Shown: one piece after another, positions 1 through 6,524 of the stretch | How positions within the stretch are numbered: position 1 is the first letter of the stretch | Layout: the number at the start of each line of letters is the position of its first letter | NCBI GenBank assembly: GCA_030590405.1 | Contig: JAUUYO010000144.1 | Coordinates: 1-9,048 of the forward strand | Origin: Kangiellaceae bacterium | GTDB lineage: Bacteria > Pseudomonadota > Gammaproteobacteria > Enterobacterales > Kangiellaceae | DNA length: 9,048 nt | Reading direction: 5' to 3' | Made by a program: the position numbers and the translations under genes | Notes under the pieces: generated by a model | Seen by the model: only the letters and a program-made list of their open reading frames with translations | Databases searched by the model: none | What the model was told of the DNA's origin: nothing

Positions 1-571
1 ATTAGTGATTAACGGTTTTGCTGGTGCTGGTACTATCACCATGGGTGGTTATGATTATCATACAGGCGATCGCTCAACTGGCGAGCAGAGAGATTTAAGA
101 GCCGGTAGGTGTATGGGGGCTTGTTTAGAATATGCAAAAAAAGTCGGCGTTCCACTTATGATGTACGTCTTTAGTGATGGTTCGGTGGCGAGCAATGGTT
201 CTGTTGATGACTCGACTGATGGCCGTGGTAAAGGCGTCTGGACCGGCGACAATTCATCGACCGCAAGTTCGTTTTTTATGGTTTATAACCCTGATGGCAG
301 AGCTACTTTGATCGGCGGCACCCCTGATGAGCAAGCAATACACCAGCAGATCGGATATATGCGCTCTGACGCTTCGGTTGAAACGGCTTCATCGCCCGCC
401 GCTAATAATCCAAATTTATTAGTTGAAACGGTATTGCTTAACTATATGGCGCTGCATGGTGAGCAAGATCAATTTGCCAATATATTCCCGAATCACGGTC
501 TGGGTAATTCCGTATTACAAGATAGTTTGACTGCGTTTGAGCCAATTGTTAGTGGCACTATCGGCAGTTAA
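1..571 (+). CDS. DUF1501-like protein, C-terminal part (5' end outside window)
   Basis: The reading frame is open through the left edge. The GTG at 5-7 is more likely an internal valine than a start, because the codon before it (TTA) is also in frame and the protein opens in the middle of a conserved-looking segment. About 189 residues are visible. A GGYDYHTGDR motif lies near the start. It resembles the metal-ligand GG(W/Y)DxH signature of DUF1501 proteins, which belong to the alkaline phosphatase/sulfatase-type fold. It is followed by a helix (RAGRCMGACLEYAKKVG) and by LMMYVFSDGSVASNG, which sits where DUF1501 proteins carry their 'SEFGRT...N' strand. The C-terminal part is rich in Gly, Ser and Asn. 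Family members are often exported, but the N-terminus is not visible here. The next gene starts 23 bp downstream, so the two are probably co-transcribed. The family call is by motif resemblance only and the substrate is unknown. Confidence 0.55.
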   Translation, partial: LVINGFAGAGTITMGGYDYHTGDRSTGEQRDLRAGRCMGACLEYAKKVGVPLMMYVFSDGSVASNGSVDDSTDGRGKGVWTGDNSSTASSFFMVYNPDGRATLIGGTPDEQAIHQQIGYMRSDASVETASSPAANNPNLLVETVLLNYMALHGEQDQFANIFPNHGLGNSVLQDSLTAFEPIVSGTIGS

Positions 572-594
572 CATTTGATTGATATGTAAAAGAC

Positions 595-1182
595 TTGGCA
601 AATTTAGACTATCAAAATACTTTGGATAAGGCTTTGTCCCAGCTTAGAGCGCTGGAAATAGACAAAGCCTTAGAGCTGTTTTATCAACTTTTACAACAAA
701 ACCCCTTCGATTTTGCGATCATCGACCGCATTTATCCACTTGAGCTAAAGAAAAAACCCTCTGATGGCTTTAACAAAATATGCCAACATATATTTTCTTT
801 AGAATCCAAATCTCAACAATTTCATCAGCTGATTATTGCCACCTGGGTTGATTTTAAAAATAAGTTTGAACGGCCTCTCAATCCAAACGATTTTTCTGAT
901 CAACAGGTTTTTAATCTGTTTTTCCATTTGGGTCAAACTGGCTATTCAAGTGAGTCTGAAAAATTAAAAGAACATATTACCCACCTACTCGCCGAGCATA
1001 AACAAACGCCACAAGCCTTGTATTATTATAGTGAACAATTGGTGGATAAAAAGAAATTATTGCAAGCGATAAAAGAGCTTGAGTATCTGATCATTTATTA
1101 CGCAGAAGCGGCAACCACAATCCCAGCAGAAAAACTATTGCAGCAAGTTCGAGCAAGGCTCAGAAGCTCCCAACCAGCCTAA
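595..1182 (+). CDS. Small TPR-like helical protein, function unknown
   Basis: This encodes 195 residues, apparently cytoplasmic, with no signal peptide or membrane segment. The frame is closed by a TGA at 580-582. The TTG at 595 is the only usual start codon before the conserved-looking N-terminal helix, and no methionine codon follows in the first part of the protein. The ribosome-binding site is weak (an AAAAGA stretch just upstream). The protein is almost wholly amphipathic helix. One helical pair (about residues 12-40, DKALELFYQLLQQNPFDFAI) has the A..L....NP.D spacing of a tetratricopeptide-type repeat, and a second is seen at about 140-190. It follows the DUF1501-like gene by 23 bp and converges on the gene at 1207-2595, whose C-terminal domain has a similar layout. 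I do not recognise a named family. A scaffold or protein-interaction role would be a guess. Confidence 0.7.
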   Translation: MANLDYQNTLDKALSQLRALEIDKALELFYQLLQQNPFDFAIIDRIYPLELKKKPSDGFNKICQHIFSLESKSQQFHQLIIATWVDFKNKFERPLNPNDFSDQQVFNLFFHLGQTGYSSESEKLKEHITHLLAEHKQTPQALYYYSEQLVDKKKLLQAIKELEYLIIYYAEAATTIPAEKLLQQVRARLRSSQPA

Positions 1183-1206
1183 AAACCTCAGTCAAATCAT
1201 ACATAG

Positions 1207-2595
1207 CTAAATAATAATCGCGCGATATTTTTCCGCTTCGGTTAATATTTCCTGATCGACACTTCGCTTAATGATATTATTTAATAAGCTGATCGCTGCC
1301 GTATTATCGTTACAGTATTCCGCTAACAGATGAGCTTTAAGTAAACCAACTTTGTCCCAGAATTGATCGCCGCCAGGTTCGCAGGAATAGTGGTCAAGTA
1401 AGAACAGCGCCACTTTGTATTGTCGATTGTTCTTCATTTGCTCCGCCAATGTCACTGCTAAAAGAGTGGTTCCCGGAAAGTACTCCATCGATTTATTGGC
1501 TAACTTAAAATAAAATTCAGCGGCATAGCTGTACTTTTTATTTTTAATCAATTCAATAAAATATGACTCAGCAATTTTTTGCATATGCTTGTCATTACCT
1601 TGCACGCCATAAAGCAGGATTAGTTTTTCGTTGGCCTTGTAATCCATAGGGTTATCATTAATTTTTTTTAACAACAAATTTTGAGCATCTTCAAATCGAC
1701 CTTCTTGTAAAAATATTTCAATTTCTGTCATATCATTTAATTGATGCTGTCTCAAGGATTGTAAATTGCTACTTCTGACAGAATAATTCAACTCATAATG
1801 GTGTTGAAAAACTAAATAACCCATCATCGAAAAAAGCACCATCACTAAATAAATAGAAAAAGCATTGGTCAAAAATTCGGCTAAAAAATTGCTGGAATTA
1901 ACTGCTACGCTAAACTGGAAGCTAATCATCACACTGAGAATAGCTATAAAATAGAGTAAAAAATAGGCCGCACCAAATAGATTGATAATATAGCCGACTT
2001 TGATCGGGTTAATCATTGAGAATAGATTTTTCTCCATCATTAAAATAATACAGGAAGCTGGCACACCTAAAATAAAAAATGCGGCGAGTGGGTAGCCAAT
2101 GCCAGCACCAAAAATGGTAATCGTTTTACTTATCAACATTGTTATAAAAGCGTAAGTGAATAACATTTTAATGAACATATTTTTATTTTCTGACACAAAA
2201 AATTGTTTCAGATCAGAGTTTAGTTTCTCTCCATTCGCAATTTTTTCCATTAATTCAAATAAAAATGCTATCAAAGGAAATAACATAAAAATCAATAGGA
2301 ACATTCCTATTTTCCCATCAGGCAATAATGACGTCACCAATGCATAAATAAAAATGATCATTAGTGCTGTTCGATTAAATGGAATAGAAAAGAAAAAGGA
2401 CAATTTGTTCCAAAAAGGTGGGATTTGCTCGGCAATACTCAAACTCGATAAGGATCGCCTGCAAAGAGTACAGCGGGGAAATACATCTTTACTGTTTTCT
2501 GGCACACAATTAATACAAAAATTAACTTTGCAATTTGTGCAACTCCAATTGGCTGGATTTTTGGGGTGGTATTTGCAAAAGGCGTTATTTTGCAC
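1207..2595 (-). CDS. Zinc-module membrane protein with TPR-like C-terminal domain
   Basis: This 462-residue protein has three parts. Residues 7-45 form a B-box-like zinc module with eight paired ligands: C7/H10, C19/C22, C27/C30 and C42/C45. That is enough for two zinc ions in a cross-brace. Residues 75-264 hold about six hydrophobic segments (roughly 75-91, 96-114, 140-156, 161-187, 201-226 and 241-264). Residues 288-462 are soluble and helical, with TPR-like pairs such as the one around residues 298-320 (FEDAQNLLLKKINDNPMDY). The start is a GTG. An AAGGA lies 11 nt upstream, which is a long spacing, and there is no ATG in the frame between the upstream stop and the GTG. The gene begins 42 bp after dnaQ and probably shares its transcript. 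The zinc module probably faces the cytoplasm, where it could bind protein. I know no characterised homologue, so function is open. Confidence 0.8.
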   Translation of the reverse strand: MQNNAFCKYHPKNPANWSCTNCKVNFCINCVPENSKDVFPRCTLCRRSLSSLSIAEQIPPFWNKLSFFFSIPFNRTALMIIFIYALVTSLLPDGKIGMFLLIFMLFPLIAFLFELMEKIANGEKLNSDLKQFFVSENKNMFIKMLFTYAFITMLISKTITIFGAGIGYPLAAFFILGVPASCIILMMEKNLFSMINPIKVGYIINLFGAAYFLLYFIAILSVMISFQFSVAVNSSNFLAEFLTNAFSIYLVMVLFSMMGYLVFQHHYELNYSVRSSNLQSLRQHQLNDMTEIEIFLQEGRFEDAQNLLLKKINDNPMDYKANEKLILLYGVQGNDKHMQKIAESYFIELIKNKKYSYAAEFYFKLANKSMEYFPGTTLLAVTLAEQMKNNRQYKVALFLLDHYSCEPGGDQFWDKVGLLKAHLLAEYCNDNTAAISLLNNIIKRSVDQEILTEAEKYRAIII

Positions 2596-2637
2596 GTTAT
2601 CAATCGTCCTTACTTGTAAGCCTGAAAGTCACTCTGT

Positions 2638-3345
2638 TTAATGCCATATTAACTTACCACCATTAGACTTTGACAGTTCATCCAAATAGAGCTGGTGTGC
2701 ATCGAGTTCCTGTTGAGAAGATTTTAAAACTTTAAAGGGGGCTCTTTTTTCAGGCAATCGCCTAATCCCACCTTCGTCTCGGTTAGCAGTGAGATAATCC
2801 TGTCTGTGGGTCAAAGTTAAATCAGTTTGACCACCAGTCATACCTAAATATACTTCAGCCAGAATCTCAGAATCAAGTAGTGCTCCGTGTAAATCTCGAT
2901 GGCTGTTATCGATAAAATAACGTTTACATAACGCATCCAGACTGTTCTTTTGCCCGGGATGCATTTGACGGGCTAAAACCAGGGTATCTAAAACACTACA
3001 AAAGTCACTCATCACCCCCGGTGGTTTGGCTAATTGTTTAAGTTCACTATTGAGAAAGCCAATATCAAATGGGGCATTGTGAATCACTAATTCAGAATCT
3101 TTTACATATTCTAGAAAGTCATCCACAATATCTTTAAACAAAGGTTTATCTTGCAAAAATTCATTGGTGATACCATGGACCTCTATCGCACCATCATCAA
3201 TTTCTCTATGTGGATTAATATAAACATGATAGTGATTCCCGGTTAGCTTTCGATCGATCATTTCCACGCAACCAATCTCAATGATCTTATGTCCTTGAGT
3301 GGGCTCTAAACCAGTGGTTTCTGTATCTAAAATAATTTGGCGCAT
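2638..3345 (-). CDS. dnaQ: DNA polymerase III epsilon subunit (3'-5' proofreading exonuclease)
   Basis: This encodes 235 residues, close to the E. coli subunit. It removes mispaired 3' nucleotides within the Pol III core. All DEDDh exonuclease motifs are present: Exo I DTETTG with D7 and E9; Exo II HNAPFDIGFLN with D94; and Exo IIIe H153 and D158 in HGALLDSE. These match the spacing of E. coli D12/E14, D103, H162 and D167. After the nuclease domain comes QTDLTL (173-178), at the position of the E. coli beta-clamp-binding QTSMAF. A C-terminal stretch ending in GGKLIW resembles the alpha-subunit-binding tail. The protein is therefore full length and should be active. It starts at ATG with a GAG 7 nt upstream. 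It lies 28 bp after rnhA in the same direction, whereas in E. coli rnhA and dnaQ are divergent. Confidence 0.96.
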   Translation of the reverse strand: MRQIILDTETTGLEPTQGHKIIEIGCVEMIDRKLTGNHYHVYINPHREIDDGAIEVHGITNEFLQDKPLFKDIVDDFLEYVKDSELVIHNAPFDIGFLNSELKQLAKPPGVMSDFCSVLDTLVLARQMHPGQKNSLDALCKRYFIDNSHRDLHGALLDSEILAEVYLGMTGGQTDLTLTHRQDYLTANRDEGGIRRLPEKRAPFKVLKSSQQELDAHQLYLDELSKSNGGKLIWH

Positions 3346-3373
3346 TGTTTATCTCGTAGCTCGTAACTTGAAT

Positions 3374-3814
3374 CTATCTTTTGCCCATTTCATCAATTCC
3401 ACGATTGGCTAAATCATCGGCCTTCTCATTTTCTGGATGTCCACTGTGTCCTTTTACCCAATGCCAATCAACCTGGTGACGTTGATTTTGTACATCTAAT
3501 AGCTTCCACAAGTCGGCATTTTTCACCGGTTTTCTCTGAGAATTTTTCCAGCCCTTTACCTTCCATCCTTTAATCCACTCGGTAATACCTTTTCTGACAT
3601 ATTGAGAGTCAGTTGTTAGTGCAATCATACTCGGTTGTTTTATCGCCTCCAGCGCCTTAATAGCCGCCATCAACTCCATACGGTTATTGGTGGTTTCTTT
3701 TTCACCGCCATAAAGCTCTTTTTGATGTTTACCGGCTCGAAGCAATGCGCCCCAACCACCTGGCCCCGGATTACCTCGACAGGCACCGTCGGTGAAAATT
3801 TCTATTTTACTCAA
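3374..3814 (-). CDS. rnhA: Ribonuclease HI
   Basis: This 146-residue enzyme cleaves the RNA strand of RNA-DNA hybrids, such as R-loops and primers, in the cytoplasm. Every catalytic residue of the family is visible: D9 (IFTDGACRGNPGPGG), E47 (NNRMEL), D69 (TTDSQYV), H123 (KGHSGH) and D133 (KADDLA). These correspond to E. coli D10, E48, D70, H124 and D134. The basic, Trp-rich handle region around residues 80-97 (WIKGWKVKGWK) is also present. The start is TTG, not ATG. A strong AAGGA lies 6 nt upstream, and an in-frame TAA only four codons before the TTG rules out a longer form. The gene lies between the yafS-like gene (46 bp upstream) and dnaQ (28 bp downstream) and is probably in one operon with them. 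Confidence 0.96.
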   Translation of the reverse strand: MSKIEIFTDGACRGNPGPGGWGALLRAGKHQKELYGGEKETTNNRMELMAAIKALEAIKQPSMIALTTDSQYVRKGITEWIKGWKVKGWKNSQRKPVKNADLWKLLDVQNQRHQVDWHWVKGHSGHPENEKADDLANRGIDEMGKR

Positions 3815-3820
3815 TATTAT

Positions 3821-3825
3821 TCCTT
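3821..3825 (-). promoter_or_regulatory. Shine-Dalgarno site for the TTG start of rnhA
   Basis: AAGGA on the minus strand lies 6 nt before the TTG at 3814-3812. An in-frame TAA overlaps this site, so TTG is the first usable start codon. The site therefore fixes the start of rnhA. Confidence 0.75.
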
Positions 3826-3860
3826 AAATGTTTTGCGGTTTAAGCTCTAGTAGCCTTTTT

Positions 3861-4682
3861 CTACCGCATTATCTGCTTAACACAGTTTTCAACATGAGCC
3901 TTCACCGATGGCTCAGCGATCCTCGAACCCACTAGTTTTTTATTACTTCGCCAGCTTGGTCTTATCGGCGTCATGGTTGAGACTTTCTTTTTGGCCACAA
4001 TTATATAATAACCAGCAAAATATTCGCAGCTAAACTGTGATATTTTTTTTAACCAGGAATAACGGCTCTCTTTCTGTATTTTCTGATCCGCCATACAAAC
4101 CGGGATTTCTGATGTGACCTCAAAACCCAGTAGTCTAAACCAGTCATTGACCCTTAATCGTCCAATAACTTTTGGTCTGTTTTTTTGCCGGGTTAAAAAG
4201 CGAATAAAACGATTTTTAATAGCAAGTCCACTGACAGGGTTGGCGATCAATAAGATGATATGACCTTCCGGGATCAAGACTCGCTCCACTTCTCTTAAGA
4301 TTTGATGAGGCGTTTGGCTTTGTTGCAATATCTCTGGCAGAACCACCAAATCGATACAATCGGACGCAATCGGCAATTCTTCATATTGGCAGACAAGATC
4401 CCCCCCATCAATCCGCCCGGATATTACCGTTGAATGTCGAACGATAATATTTCCACAGACTAAAGAGTTCGCTTTTTTTGAGTACAATAATGAGTGATAG
4501 CCAAAAATTCCGGATAATACGGGTTTTAATTTCTGTTGAACCAATTCAATCCGTTTATCGGACAACCCAACCGATTCAAATTTGGCTAATTGTTGCTGCC
4601 AAGCTGAAATTAGTCTCTTAATAGCCTTCATGATACTCTCTAAGTCATTGCCAGGGTGTTTGTTATTGTCACTGTGAGCCAC
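3861..4682 (-). CDS. YafS-like class I SAM-dependent methyltransferase
   Basis: This protein of 273 residues is a predicted class I methyltransferase of the family found beside rnhA in many gammaproteobacteria (E. coli yafS). Its substrate is not known. The glycine-rich SAM motif I is degenerate: the position is filled by GIFGYHSLL (about 58-66), which I recall as typical of this family. The second half of the fold is clear: LPIASDCIDLVVLPEIL (103-119), TPHQILREVERVLIPEGHIIL (124-144) and WFRLLGFEV (181-189). The C-terminal FAGYYIIVAKKK...TPIRPSWR is also as expected. The start may be the GTG at 4682, which has AGGG at 4690-4693, or the ATG of codon 18 at 4631. It is the first gene of the leftward run with rnhA and dnaQ and diverges from mltD. 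Motif I is weak enough that catalysis should not be taken as certain. Confidence 0.85.
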   Translation of the reverse strand: MAHSDNNKHPGNDLESIMKAIKRLISAWQQQLAKFESVGLSDKRIELVQQKLKPVLSGIFGYHSLLYSKKANSLVCGNIIVRHSTVISGRIDGGDLVCQYEELPIASDCIDLVVLPEILQQSQTPHQILREVERVLIPEGHIILLIANPVSGLAIKNRFIRFLTRQKNRPKVIGRLRVNDWFRLLGFEVTSEIPVCMADQKIQKESRYSWLKKISQFSCEYFAGYYIIVAKKKVSTMTPIRPSWRSNKKLVGSRIAEPSVKAHVENCVKQIMR

Positions 4683-4706
4683 TAAACCACCCTGTTATTT
4701 TAAGCT

Positions 4707-4725
4707 GCTATGGCCTAATCATAGC
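4707..4725. promoter_or_regulatory. Dyad over the -10 of the leftward promoter
   Basis: GCTATG (4707-4712) and CATAGC (4720-4725) are perfect inverted arms separated by 7 bp. They cover the TATGAT -10 candidate. This could be a repressor operator or, if transcription starts further upstream, a small leader stem. No known regulator consensus is recognised. Confidence 0.35.
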
Positions 4726-4746
4726 GCAACATCAATGGGATCACCA
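4718..4746 (-). promoter_or_regulatory. Possible promoter of the yafS-rnhA-dnaQ run
   Basis: Reading leftward, a TATGAT -10 (4718-4723, five of six consensus bases) is preceded after 17 bp by a poor -35, TGGTGA (4741-4746, three of six). It lies 36-64 bp before the GTG of the methyltransferase gene. A 6-bp dyad overlaps the -10. The location is sensible but the -35 is weak. Confidence 0.4.
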
Positions 4747-4778
4747 TAATCCTGGAAAAGACTTTTTTAACCAGATAT

Positions 4779-4807
4779 TTGACATATTCGCCCATAAAAA
4801 ATATCAT
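4779..4807 (+). promoter_or_regulatory. Sigma70 promoter of mltD
   Basis: A perfect TTGACA -35 (4779-4784), a 17-bp spacer and TATCAT as -10 (4802-4807, five of six bases) form a near-consensus housekeeping promoter. It would start transcription near 4814, about 50 nt before the annotated ATG of mltD or about 95 nt before the alternative TTG. It is the best promoter in the window. Confidence 0.75.
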
Positions 4808-4865
4808 TTACGGCCATTAGTATCTAGAAACACCAATGGTTATCAACTAAAAACTAATAAACCCA

Positions 4866-6497
4866 ATGAAATCAATTAGATACAAGAATAATCAACAGGA
4901 AAATAATTTGACCAGAAATATTGCAGTAATCATTTTCGTGTTAGCTTTAAGCGCATGTAAAACACTCCAAACCAATCAAACCCCAGCCCTGGACATTAAC
5001 AGCCAGGATGCGCCATTGACCAGGGTAGTTGAAGCAACACCGCCACTTCAGGTTTGCCACGCACAACCCGCCCCTGCCGATCCAGAATCCTATTGGGACG
5101 CCTGGCAAAGAGTGAGTTACCAGCTTTCCCTTAACGTCCCGGATAATCGCAGGGTTAGAGCACAGAAATCCTGGTATGTTAATCACCCGTCTTATTTGAA
5201 GCGCGTCACTAAACGTGCAGAACCTTACTTGTATTTTATTGTTAACGAACTGGAAAAAAGAAATCTGCCACTCGAACTTGCATTATTACCCATCGTTGAA
5301 AGTGCATATGACCCATTTGCTTATTCCCATGGCCGCGCTTCTGGTATGTGGCAATTTATTCCAGGCACAGGCAAAGGCTATGGCTTAGCTCAAAATTGGT
5401 GGTATGACGGACGCCGCGATGTTTTTCTGTCCACTCATGCTGCTTTAGATTATTTGTCTTATTTAAATAAGCGCTTTAAAGGGGACTGGTTGCTGGCGCT
5501 TGCCGCGTACAATTCGGGCCAGGGAAATGTCAGTAAAGCCATTCGTAGAAATAAAAAGAAAGGAAAGCCGATTGACTTCTGGTCCTTAAAACTGCCCAAA
5601 GAAACCAAAGCCTATGTCCCTAAACTGTTAGCATTAGCCGATATATTGCGAACCCAACGAGAGACGAATATCGCTTGGTCCGAAGTAAGCAATCAACCTT
5701 ACTTCACAAGAGTGGCAACCCAGGTGCAAATCGATTTAGGCCTTGCGGCAGACTTAAGTGAACAATCGATGAAAGAGTTTTACCAATTAAATCCCGCTTT
5801 CAATCACTGGGCAACGCCTCCTGAAGGCCCTCACTATTTATTGCTTCCGATCGAAAAAGCCGCGATCTTTGAACGTAACTTAAAAACCATCCCTAACAAT
5901 GAAAGGATCGCTTACAAACGATACAAGATAAAACAGGGTGATAGTTTAATTAGTATTGCCAATAAATTTTCAACCTCTGTGACACTGTTAAAATCCACCA
6001 ATAATATCCGAGGCAATAACATCAGGGCTGGTAAATCTCTACTTATTCCGGTCGCTTCAAAACAACGAGAAAAATATTCAAAAAGCAATCGACAACGATT
6101 ATTGGCCAAACAAAATACCAAAAGAGCAGGTCAAAAGACTTCGATTAGAGTCGCCAAAGGTGACTCCTTCTGGACTATTTCTCGTCGCTATCAAGTCAAT
6201 CTACGCAGTTTAGCCAGCTGGAATAATATGGCACCAACCGATCCCCTCAAAGCGGGACAAAAGCTGGTATTGTGGACGAAACAGCCGATTAAACATGCAG
6301 CACTGATGGATTATCAACAAAAAACCCGAAAGATCCATTACAAAGTCAGAAACGGTGATTCCTTTGCTAGAATAGCTGATAAATTCAATGTGAGTTTGAG
6401 TAAGATAAAAACCTGGAACACATCATTAAGCCGAAATAAATACTTACAACCCGGCCAATCATTAACTTTGTTCGTGGATGTTACCAAGCAGTTTTAA
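4866..6497 (+). CDS. mltD: Membrane-bound lytic murein transglycosylase D, three LysM domains
   Basis: This lipoprotein cleaves the MurNAc-GlcNAc bond of peptidoglycan with formation of anhydro-MurNAc. A hydrophobic segment and lipobox LSAC place the lipidated cysteine at C31. The next residue is Lys, not Asp, which suggests outer-membrane sorting. The SLT domain (about 120-265) carries catalytic Glu145 in LPIVESAYDP, then GMWQF (160-164) and AAYNSGQGNV (213-222). Three LysM peptidoglycan-binding repeats follow, at about 352-395, 426-470 and 491-537. E. coli MltD has two repeats and about 450 residues, so this form is longer. The ATG at 4866 has no clear ribosome-binding site. The TTG at 4908 has AGGA 7 nt upstream and would give a compact signal peptide, MTRNIAVIIFVLALSAC. 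Either start gives the same mature protein. The gene is transcribed away from the methyltransferase gene. Confidence 0.95.
   Translation: MKSIRYKNNQQENNLTRNIAVIIFVLALSACKTLQTNQTPALDINSQDAPLTRVVEATPPLQVCHAQPAPADPESYWDAWQRVSYQLSLNVPDNRRVRAQKSWYVNHPSYLKRVTKRAEPYLYFIVNELEKRNLPLELALLPIVESAYDPFAYSHGRASGMWQFIPGTGKGYGLAQNWWYDGRRDVFLSTHAALDYLSYLNKRFKGDWLLALAAYNSGQGNVSKAIRRNKKKGKPIDFWSLKLPKETKAYVPKLLALADILRTQRETNIAWSEVSNQPYFTRVATQVQIDLGLAADLSEQSMKEFYQLNPAFNHWATPPEGPHYLLLPIEKAAIFERNLKTIPNNERIAYKRYKIKQGDSLISIANKFSTSVTLLKSTNNIRGNNIRAGKSLLIPVASKQREKYSKSNRQRLLAKQNTKRAGQKTSIRVAKGDSFWTISRRYQVNLRSLASWNNMAPTDPLKAGQKLVLWTKQPIKHAALMDYQQKTRKIHYKVRNGDSFARIADKFNVSLSKIKTWNTSLSRNKYLQPGQSLTLFVDVTKQF
4897..4900 (+). promoter_or_regulatory. 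Shine-Dalgarno site for an alternative TTG start of mltD
   Basis: AGGA is placed 7 nt before the in-frame TTG at 4908-4910, while the region before the ATG at 4866 is only ACTAATAAACCCA. This favours the downstream start, which gives a 17-residue segment up to and including the lipidated cysteine. The choice cannot be settled from sequence alone. Confidence 0.45.
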
Positions 6498-6505
6498 AAA
6501 AGCAG

Positions 6506-6524
6506 TAGCTCTTAAGCTATTTTA
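6506..6524. terminator. Weak hairpin between convergent mltD and the MarR-GNAT gene
   Basis: TAGCT and AGCTA pair around the loop CTTA and are followed by TTTTA. The stem has only 5 bp and few GC pairs, so it would be a poor intrinsic terminator. It begins 9 bp after the mltD stop and contains the stop of the opposite gene. On the other strand, the run of A residues at 6496-6501 would supply a U-tract. Confidence 0.3.

Noticed and set aside
58..252. 64-codon minus-strand open frame
   Set aside because: It is antisense to the DUF1501-like coding region, which has a clear protein signature; no ribosome-binding site or domain supports the minus-strand frame.
1183..1206. Terminator between the convergent genes at 1182 and 1207
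   Set aside because: The 24-bp gap shows no stem with a T-run; any termination here must use other means.
2354..2641. Open frame of 95 codons on the plus strand
   Set aside because: It lies antisense to the zinc-module membrane gene, has no family resemblance, and its frame follows from the codon pattern of the real gene.
4947..5186. 79-codon minus-strand open frame inside mltD
   Set aside because: It overlaps the mltD sequence that encodes the lipobox and the start of the mature protein, and has no recognisable features.
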